From NCBI GenBank assembly GCA_902462665.1, contig CABQCM010000031.1, positions 1 to 8,876 of the forward strand: 8,876 bases of DNA. Direction: 5' to 3'. The first letter of the stretch is position 1, and each line of letters opens with the position of its first letter. The notes below the pieces were generated by a model that saw only the letters and a program-made list of their open reading frames with translations, did not search any database and had not been told where the DNA came from. Positions 1-5,288 of the stretch are shown here, one piece after another. The DNA is from an uncultured Oscillospiraceae bacterium. Lineage in GTDB: Bacteria; Bacillota; Clostridia; Oscillospirales; Acutalibacteraceae. A program made the position numbers and the translations under genes.

Positions 1-2508
1 GGCCCGACGCCCGACGATTTGACCAAGGAAACCATTTGCCAGGCGCTGCACATGGAGCTGGTCGAGCACGCCCCTTCGCTTGAGCAGATGAAGCGGTATT
101 TTCAACGCATTGGCCGGGAGATGACCCCCATCAACCTTAAACAGGCTATGATGCCGGCCGGCGCGACGGTATTCCCCAACGACGTGGGCACTGCGCCCGG
201 CTGCGCGATGGAGGCAGACGGTCAATGCATCATCCTGCTTCCCGGTCCGCCGCGTGAAATGAAGCCTATGTTTGAAAATTATGTGCTCGGCTTTCTGAAC
301 CGTTATCTCGACGGGGTCATCGTCACTCATACAGTGCATGTTTTCGGCATGGGGGAATCGACCATAGCCGAGCGGCTTTCGGAACTTTTAATTGCCGAGC
401 AGCCGGTTGTCGCCACCTACGCTTCGGACGGCGAGGTACGCATCAAAATCACCGCCTCTGGCGACAAAGCAGATGCCTGTGAGGCGCAGTGCCGGGAAGC
501 GATGAAAATGATCTGCGAGCGATTGGGCGACGCGGTTTATGGAATCGACCAGCCCAATCTGGAAACGGTCGTGGTGGAGGCGCTTCGGCGCAAAAAGATC
601 AAAATTGCCGTTGCGGAGTCCTGCACAGCGGGGCTGCTGTCCAAACGAATTACCGATATTCCCGGCGCATCTGAAGTGTTCGAGTGCGGCGTCACCACCT
701 ATTCCAACCAAATGAAGAGCGAGCTGCTGGGTGTTTCCCAAAAGCTCCTGGAGGAAAACGGGGCGGTCAGCGAAAGTGTCGCCAAAGAAATGGCACGGGG
801 AACCCTGCGTACCAGCCGGGCCGGGCTGGCGCTGTCCATCACCGGCATTGCCGGGCCGGGCGGCGGTACCGCCGAAAAGCCGGTTGGCTTAGTCTGGCTG
901 GCCATGACCGACGGTCAAACCATGTGGACGCGTAAAATCATGGTTGGCCATGGCGGCAACGAGCGGGAACTCATCCGTACCATAGCATCGTCCCATGCGC
1001 TGGACATGGCGCGGCTCTACCTGGAGGGTAAGCCTTCCTTTTTGGCTCAGGGCAAGCCATTGACCGATTCGCCGGCGCGCCCGACTGCCCCAGCGTCCTC
1101 AGGTGATCCGATGCCGGTACTCGTCTCGGATGGAGGATGGGATTACGATGTGGCTCATCTGCTGCCGGCCGACGAGGAGCCCGAAGACGACGCAAAGAAA
1201 AAGCTGCCTTGGTACACTCGGCTTCGCCGTTCTATTTTCCCGGTCAAGGGCGATCCTCCGAAAGAAGCAGCGCGCAAGATCACTTTGCTCGTCTCCATTC
1301 TCTGCATTTTAGTGGCCGGCGGCTTCATTGTACAATACTATATGGACACTATCATTCAAAGCAGCCGCAAGCCGGTCGCACCCGTCGCTGGCGAGGTTGT
1401 CAGCCGCGACCCCAGCGTACCGTCTGAAATTGTCGACCGCTTTGCCGATCTTTGGATGCAGAATCACGATATTAAAGGCTGGCTGACCATACCAGGCACC
1501 AAAACCAACCATCCAGTCGTACAATCCTCGCTCGAAGACCCGGAGTATTACCTCAAGCGCCTGTTTGACGGCAGTTCCAACCGCTACGGCACGATTTTTC
1601 TGGACGCCCACGCCGTCATGAATCAAAACGCTACCAGCCAGAATCTTGTGCTTTACGGCCATAACATGAAGGACGGCGAGATGCTGGGCGAAGCACAGAA
1701 AAAATACCGTCAGCTTTCTTTCTACAAAGAAAACCCCGTGTTCCAGTTTGATTCGGTCTACCGTGAGGAAAGCATGTATTGGAAGGTTTTTGCCGTCTTT
1801 ATCACCAACGCTTATGCAGCGCAAGACAACGGCTATGTTTTTCCCTATACCCAAAACAGCTTTGCCACACAGGACGAATTTATGAGCTGGATTGATGAGG
1901 TGCAGGCTCGTTCCATTTATCACACCGGGGTGGACATTCAGCCAAACGACCAGATTTTAACCCTATCCACCTGTACCTATGAAATCACCGACGGACGGCT
2001 GGTCATCATGGCCCGTCTGGTACGCGAGGGCGAATCCACCGAGGTGGACGTCTCGGCCGCGGCAAGCAATAAAAACATTGTTTATCCGCAGGCCTGGTGT
2101 GACAAATATAACGTCAGCAAGATTACCACCTCGTCTAAGCCTTCTTCATCAACGCCATCCGTCTCTTCGGCTGCATCCCAAGCGCCGTCGAGTTCTTCTC
2201 CGGCATCCAGCTCTTCGCCGAGCAGTTCTTCCCGGCCCTCCTCCAATTCCCGGCCGGCCCCTTCGTCTTCTGCACCGCCGGTGACCTCCACTGCGCCACC
2301 GCCCGACGACAGTTCGGCTCCGCCGGACCCGGTTTCCTCCGAGCCGACGCCGTCGGACGTTCCGTCTGAACCGTCGTCCGAGCCCCCCGTCTTTTCTTCC
2401 GAGCCAGACTCGTCGGAACCGGCGCCGTCGGAGCCGTCATCCGAGCCGCCCATGTCCAGTGAGCCGGTACCGGAAGGTCCGTCGCCGGACACCCCAGAGA
2501 CGGAATAA
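1..2508 (+). CDS. cinA: CinA - class B sortase fusion protein, 5' end missing
   Basis: The frame is open from base 1 (835 residues visible). The TTG at 19 is not the start: residues 1-10 are the conserved CinA motif GPTPDDLTKE, so roughly 70 N-terminal residues lie outside. Residues 1-170 are the CinA MoCF-like domain (GTAPG at 63-67, PGPPREM at 81-87). Residues 187-343 are the CinA C-terminal NMN-amidohydrolase-type domain (AESCTAG at 205-211, TGIAGPGGG at 281-289). An unusual linker follows (344-423, acidic then basic), then one membrane helix (about 424-447). Next is a class B sortase domain with His554 (YGHNM), Cys658 (TLSTC) and Arg666. Residues 711-835 form a Ser/Pro/Glu-rich tail. Known of the families: CinA acts in the cytoplasm, in nicotinamide nucleotide recycling; SrtB transpeptidates surface proteins outside the membrane. 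The N-in/C-out order fits both. A lost stop codon between neighbouring genes, or a sequencing error there, is possible. Domain calls are strong; one bifunctional product is inferred. Confidence 0.88.
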   Translation, partial: GPTPDDLTKETICQALHMELVEHAPSLEQMKRYFQRIGREMTPINLKQAMMPAGATVFPNDVGTAPGCAMEADGQCIILLPGPPREMKPMFENYVLGFLNRYLDGVIVTHTVHVFGMGESTIAERLSELLIAEQPVVATYASDGEVRIKITASGDKADACEAQCREAMKMICERLGDAVYGIDQPNLETVVVEALRRKKIKIAVAESCTAGLLSKRITDIPGASEVFECGVTTYSNQMKSELLGVSQKLLEENGAVSESVAKEMARGTLRTSRAGLALSITGIAGPGGGTAEKPVGLVWLAMTDGQTMWTRKIMVGHGGNERELIRTIASSHALDMARLYLEGKPSFLAQGKPLTDSPARPTAPASSGDPMPVLVSDGGWDYDVAHLLPADEEPEDDAKKKLPWYTRLRRSIFPVKGDPPKEAARKITLLVSILCILVAGGFIVQYYMDTIIQSSRKPVAPVAGEVVSRDPSVPSEIVDRFADLWMQNHDIKGWLTIPGTKTNHPVVQSSLEDPEYYLKRLFDGSSNRYGTIFLDAHAVMNQNATSQNLVLYGHNMKDGEMLGEAQKKYRQLSFYKENPVFQFDSVYREESMYWKVFAVFITNAYAAQDNGYVFPYTQNSFATQDEFMSWIDEVQARSIYHTGVDIQPNDQILTLSTCTYEITDGRLVIMARLVREGESTEVDVSAAASNKNIVYPQAWCDKYNVSKITTSSKPSSSTPSVSSAASQAPSSSSPASSSSPSSSSRPSSNSRPAPSSSAPPVTSTAPPPDDSSAPPDPVSSEPTPSDVPSEPSSEPPVFSSEPDSSEPAPSEPSSEPPMSSEPVPEGPSPDTPETE
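1101..1113 (+). promoter_or_regulatory. Candidate internal ribosome site and ATG for a free sortase
   Basis: Inside the fused frame, AGGTGA at 1101-1106 lies 4 nt before an in-frame ATG at 1111. The product from this ATG would begin MPVLVSDGGWDYD and carry a short cytoplasmic tail, the membrane helix, the sortase domain and the Ser/Pro tail (465 residues). The site lies about 80 nt after the CinA domain ends, where a separate sortase gene would start. It may be a relic of two ancestral genes or still give a second product. The spacing is short, so this remains inference. Confidence 0.4.
2131..2505 (+). repeat. Low-complexity Ser/Pro/Glu coding repeat (sortase C-terminal tail)
   Basis: About 125 codons encode first Ser-rich runs (S/P/A), then a looser SEP/SSEP pattern. 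PSEPSSEPP occurs twice, coded near 2362-2388 and 2425-2451 with different codon choices. The tail follows the last sortase strand and should lie outside the membrane. It resembles wall-spanning or O-glycosylated linkers of surface proteins. No sorting motif or terminal hydrophobic segment is present, so it is not itself a sortase substrate. The open frames on the opposite strand here come from the low-complexity composition. Confidence 0.7.
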
Positions 2509-2529
2509 CATAGCGCTATCCCCAAAGAA

Positions 2530-2535
2530 AAGGAG
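2530..2535 (+). promoter_or_regulatory. Ribosome binding site fixing the start of the Ig-like/lysozyme gene
   Basis: AAGGAG stands 7 nt before the ATG at 2543. This start also puts a signal peptide at the N-terminus. The frame is open further upstream to 2459, inside the sortase tail, but that extension has no ribosome site and would bury the signal peptide. Confidence 0.85.
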
Positions 2536-2542
2536 TATCAAA

Positions 2543-4483
2543 ATGCGGCGAATACGAACCAGCATTCTAGGAATTTGTCTGATTTTCTGCATGAGTATCC
2601 AGGCGGCGGGAGCCTCGCTCCCCACAGAGCATCTAGGCGTCCCCGCCGGCTTTTCGGCCGAGATTATGACCAACATTATCAACACCGATCAGCACACTGT
2701 AGTCAATGATATTCGGCTGACCAATACGACCGGGCGTTCGGTCAACGCAGTACTCTATAACGCTTTGTACAACGCCGACGGTATTGTCATCGGCGCGGGC
2801 CGCCAGCCGGTACGATTGGAGGCGGGCGCTGAGGCAGTCGCTTCGGTCGGGCTGACCTACACCGCCCGTACCGAAGGCTGTGTTCAGAAAATTTATTTGT
2901 GGGACACGGCTCAGCGGCCTCTCATGGAGCCGGTTATCAATCAAGAAATTTTATTTGAAACGACACCAGCCAAACTGAATCTCAGCCAAACTCAGGCGAC
3001 CATTTGGATGAAGGAAAACAGTCAAAGACCCGCTTCGATTGAGCTTTCCACCACCATTGAGCCGGTGAGCGCCGTCATTCAGCGTTTGGTATGGGAAAGC
3101 AGCAATCCGGAAGTCGCCGATGTGGACGCTTACGGCAACGTCACCGCAAAATCCCGCGGTGATGCCATTATCACGGCCACGGCCATTGCCAGCGGAGTAA
3201 GCGAAAGCTGCGCCGTTTCGGTAAAGCTGGAGCCAGAAGCGCTTTCCTTCGGGCAGCGTGAGTTCGACGTGGTGCATTACGATCAAGACGTAGCGATCGA
3301 TCCCGATCTTCGCATTGCGCCCGATCACGCCGACTGGCCGGAACTGATCTGGGAATCGAGCAATTCCAACATCGCGTTCGTTTCCGATGGAAAAATCCAT
3401 GCGCGCGCTGAAGGCACAGCGGTGATATCCGCCGCTGCGGCGCACAATCCCGGTCTGCGGGCCGAATGTGTGGTACGGGTTACCCAGGCCGCCGTCAGCC
3501 TTTCGCTCAACCAAACGCAGGTCAATCTATGGGATACGGGCGTTTATCAGCTGATCGCTTCCATTCAACCGGCTGATTTTGTTCCCTCCATTGAGTTTAC
3601 TAGCTCCAATCCCGCGGTCGCTGAAGTGGACGGCACCGGACTGATTATCGCCCATCAAAAAGGCACGGCTACGATTACCGTGTGCAGCGGCTCGCTCAGT
3701 GCGGAATGTGCGGTTACGGTCTATCGTGAGGACGACTACATCGGCCAAGCCTCCGCACGGTATGAGTCCAACGGCAATCCCGCTACCATTTCCTCCGGCG
3801 CAGGCGATCCTGGCCGCAAATCCTACGGCGCCTATCAATTTGCCAGCGCCTACAACATACCTTACGACTTTGCTTTGTGGCTCGTTTCCAGCGGGGAAAA
3901 CGCCGGATGGGGAGAACGCTTGAAGAGCGCCTATGCAGCCGATGCCAACAACTTTGGAGGCAACTTCGACGCCACCTGGAAAGCGATTGCGGCTGAGGAT
4001 TCCAATGGATTCTTGCTGGCTCAGCACGCCTATGTAAAGGTGCAGTATTACGACGTGGCCGCCCGCAAACTGCGAGACAGCTATGGATTCGACGTCGACA
4101 ACTATGGTATTGCCCTCAAGAGCGCCGTCTGGTCACGCTCAGTACAACATGGAGCAAGCGGCGCTTTGAAGGTGATCGGCCGTGCTTTTGACGCTCTTGG
4201 CGGCTTCCAGGGGCAAAGTGAAGAGGTTATCATCCGTGCTATTTATACCGAGAGCGGCATGGCCCTTTCTCCCTCCAACAGTTCCCAAACCGTAGTAACC
4301 AGTGAAAGTGCAAAACAATATGTGGATTCCAACGGGAACTATCGGATCTACGGAAAATATCTGAAATACTACTCCGGGAGCTCCGCGTCGGTACAATACG
4401 GCGTTTGGAAGCGGCTGAACATCGACGAACTCAATGATCTGGTCTCATTGATATACCATCCCCCGGTGGACATCACCCGGTAA
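2543..4483 (+). CDS. Secreted Big_2 Ig-like repeat protein with lysozyme-like C-terminal domain
   Basis: This 646-residue protein begins with a signal peptide (RRIR, hydrophobic core 8-20, likely cleavage after AGA at 22-24). Residues 30-140 look like a beta-rich domain I cannot name. Three Ig-like domains follow, near 143-228, 231-315 and 317-394; each has the Big_2 pattern of W/FxSSN, then A..V, then a GTA.I.A-type strand. Residues 400-640 carry YESNGNPATISSGAGD and SYGAYQ, the signature of lysozyme-like domains such as the C-terminal domain of VgrG3-type proteins; Glu408 is the likely catalytic acid. The expected role is cleavage of peptidoglycan at the cell surface. There is no LPxTG/NPxTN-type sorting signal, no transmembrane end and no obvious wall-binding module apart from the Ig-like repeats. 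It lies 34 nt after the sortase fusion, so co-transcription is likely. The hydrolase activity is inferred from motifs. Confidence 0.82.
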   Translation: MRRIRTSILGICLIFCMSIQAAGASLPTEHLGVPAGFSAEIMTNIINTDQHTVVNDIRLTNTTGRSVNAVLYNALYNADGIVIGAGRQPVRLEAGAEAVASVGLTYTARTEGCVQKIYLWDTAQRPLMEPVINQEILFETTPAKLNLSQTQATIWMKENSQRPASIELSTTIEPVSAVIQRLVWESSNPEVADVDAYGNVTAKSRGDAIITATAIASGVSESCAVSVKLEPEALSFGQREFDVVHYDQDVAIDPDLRIAPDHADWPELIWESSNSNIAFVSDGKIHARAEGTAVISAAAAHNPGLRAECVVRVTQAAVSLSLNQTQVNLWDTGVYQLIASIQPADFVPSIEFTSSNPAVAEVDGTGLIIAHQKGTATITVCSGSLSAECAVTVYREDDYIGQASARYESNGNPATISSGAGDPGRKSYGAYQFASAYNIPYDFALWLVSSGENAGWGERLKSAYAADANNFGGNFDATWKAIAAEDSNGFLLAQHAYVKVQYYDVAARKLRDSYGFDVDNYGIALKSAVWSRSVQHGASGALKVIGRAFDALGGFQGQSEEVIIRAIYTESGMALSPSNSSQTVVTSESAKQYVDSNGNYRIYGKYLKYYSGSSASVQYGVWKRLNIDELNDLVSLIYHPPVDITR

Positions 4484-4539
4484 AGGCCGCATATTTTCCC
4501 TTTCCGGCAAAAGAAAGGTGAAAAATTTGCAAAAATCAC

Positions 4540-4568
4540 TTGCTTTTTTGGCGCACATCTGCTATGAT
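4540..4568 (+). promoter_or_regulatory. Promoter of rpmB (extended -10)
   Basis: TTGCTT at 4540-4545 and TATGAT at 4563-4568 are separated by 17 nt, and TG at 4560-4561 gives an extended -10. Transcription would begin near 4575, leaving a leader of about 30 nt before rpmB. The match to the housekeeping sigma consensus is good, as expected for a highly expressed ribosomal protein gene. Confidence 0.75.
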
Positions 4569-4606
4569 ATTGGTTGTGACTTTGGAGTATTAAGGAGGTG
4601 CAGATT

Positions 4607-4795
4607 ATGGCAAAATGTGACATCTGCGGCAAGGGTGTTACCTTCGGTATCAAGGTTTCCCACTCGCACCGGCGTTCGAACCGTGCTTGGAAGCCCAATG
4701 TTCAGCGCGTCAAGGCGGTTGTGAACGGCACCCCGTGTCGGATTTACGCCTGCACCCGTTGCCTGCGTTCCGGTAAGGTAACCCGCGCGGTATAA
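4607..4795 (+). CDS. rpmB: 50S ribosomal protein L28
   Basis: This 62-residue basic protein begins MAKCDICGKGVTFG, continues with the SHSHRRSNRAWKPN block typical of L28, and ends CTRCLRSGKVTRAV. It binds 23S rRNA in the large subunit. Cys4, Cys7, Cys49 and Cys52 form the two CxxC pairs of the zinc-binding (C+) type of L28; Cys44 is an extra cysteine. The start is set by AAGGAGG at 4592-4598, 8 nt before ATG; a GTG at 4598 lies inside that ribosome site and is rejected. The gene has its own promoter upstream and a strong terminator 20 nt after its stop, so it is a single-gene unit. Because the zinc-binding residues are kept, a cysteine-free paralogue could exist elsewhere for zinc limitation, but none is visible here. 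Confidence 0.97.
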   Translation: MAKCDICGKGVTFGIKVSHSHRRSNRAWKPNVQRVKAVVNGTPCRIYACTRCLRSGKVTRAV

Positions 4796-4815
4796 TCGTT
4801 GGATGAAAAAGATAG

Positions 4816-4854
4816 ACGTCTTCTTTCTTAACGGGAAGAAGACGTTTTTCTTTT
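4816..4854 (+). terminator. Rho-independent terminator of rpmB
   Basis: ACGTCTTCTT (4816-4825) pairs perfectly with AAGAAGACGT (4836-4845), with two further inner pairs (one G-T) around a six-base loop. TTTTCTTTT follows directly. A run of A at 4806-4810 could also give weak termination for leftward transcription. Confidence 0.93.
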
Positions 4855-4888
4855 GCAATTATCAAAATATTTTCATTTTATTTTTGTA

Positions 4889-4916
4889 GTATAATGACCG
4901 CAAGCGACCGTTATAC
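4889..4916. promoter_or_regulatory. Imperfect dyad overlapping a TATAAT -10-like box
   Basis: GTATAATG..CG and CG..CGTTATAC are inverted around the four-base centre CAAG (4901-4904); ten of twelve positions pair if one G-T is allowed. The left arm contains TATAAT (4890-4895) after a T-rich stretch, but I find no good -35 at normal spacing. The shape suits an operator over a promoter. No gene on either side is clearly served by it, so the role is open. Confidence 0.3.
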
Positions 4917-4973
4917 CAGGCGCCCGGCCCCACATTGAGACGGCAGAGATGCTAACAATTATACTGTTGATTT

Positions 4974-5150
4974 CTATCGCCGTACGCTTTTCAGCGTACC
5001 GTTAATTTCAGCGGCAATGGCATTTACCATTCCCCTTGCGTGTTCACAGACGGCAATCCCCTTAGCCGCCGAGGTCTGGACGAAGGGACCGATCATCGTG
5101 GCGCTGGCCCGCAGATTTACTTTTCTTCCGATCTCCCCAAAGAGATTCAA
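4974..5150 (-). CDS. Possible small protein of unknown function
   Basis: I do not recognise this product. Reading leftward from a TTG at 5150, AAAGGTGA lies 4 nt upstream and the product has 58 residues (MNLFGEIGRKVNLRAS..., ending GTLKSVRR). It contains one cysteine, several short Ala-rich stretches and a basic end. The frame stays open back to an ATG at 5201, giving 75 residues, but that ATG has no ribosome site. A weak promoter, TTGAAC (5213-5208) and TAATCG (5190-5185) with 17 nt between, would place the transcript start just before the TTG. The gene sits downstream of the clp terminator, so it would need its own promoter. Third codon positions are mostly G or C, like the neighbours. It may be a real small gene, a remnant, or chance. 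Confidence 0.3.
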   Translation of the reverse strand: MNLFGEIGRKVNLRASATMIGPFVQTSAAKGIAVCEHARGMVNAIAAEINGTLKSVRR

Positions 5151-5213
5151 AATGTCACCTTTCTGCCACAGTAAGAAGAAACGCCGATTACGCTTGTTCA
5201 TTCATCAGTTCAA

Positions 5214-5253
5214 TGATAAAAGCAATGCCGCATGGCCAGGGCCATGCGGCATT
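5214..5253 (-). terminator. Rho-independent terminator of the pgsA-clp operon
   Basis: AATGCCGCATGGC (5224-5236) and GCCATGCGGCATT (5241-5253) form a perfect 13-bp stem with a four-base loop. On the minus strand the hairpin is followed by GCTTTTATC. It lies 35 nt after the clp stop codon. The plus-strand side lacks an immediate T run, so the orientation is clear. Confidence 0.88.
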
Positions 5254-5288
5254 TACGTTCACTTTTTCACATCCTTAAGTCACCAGGG

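Larger units (their letters stand above)
4855..5213. other. Intergenic stretch with no confident gene
   Basis: This stretch between the rpmB and clp terminators begins AT-rich (4857-4895). It then holds a TATAAT box within an imperfect dyad (4889-4916), a GC-rich patch (4917-4932), and a second weak promoter-like pair, TTGAGA at 4935-4940 and TATACT at 4960-4965, 19 nt apart. A possible 58-codon minus-strand gene fills 4974-5150. I see no tRNA fold, no known riboswitch and no + strand gene with a ribosome site. Confidence 0.6.

Noticed and set aside
19..21. TTG as the start of the first gene
   Set aside because: It encodes Leu inside the conserved CinA motif GPTPDDLTKE, and the frame is open to base 1, so the gene begins outside the window.
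1309..1923. 204-codon minus-strand frame
   Set aside because: It lies opposite the sortase domain, whose sense frame has clear motifs; it has no recognisable product and is a shadow.
2082..2525. Gly/Ser/Asp/Glu-rich minus-strand frame
   Set aside because: This is the complement of the Ser/Pro/Glu repeat; low complexity keeps opposite frames open.
2951..3514. 187-codon minus-strand frame
   Set aside because: It lies opposite the Ig-like repeats and shows no family resemblance.
4480..4483. Cell-wall sorting signal on the lysozyme-like protein
   Set aside because: The protein ends in SLIYHPPVDITR, with no LPxTG/NPxTN motif, hydrophobic segment or basic tail.
4462..4525. Possible terminators after the lysozyme gene
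   Set aside because: A small hairpin at the stop codon (4462-4480) lacks a T run. The TTTTCCCTTTC/GAAAGGTGAAAA pairing has T on the 5' arm and A on the 3' arm, the wrong order for either strand.
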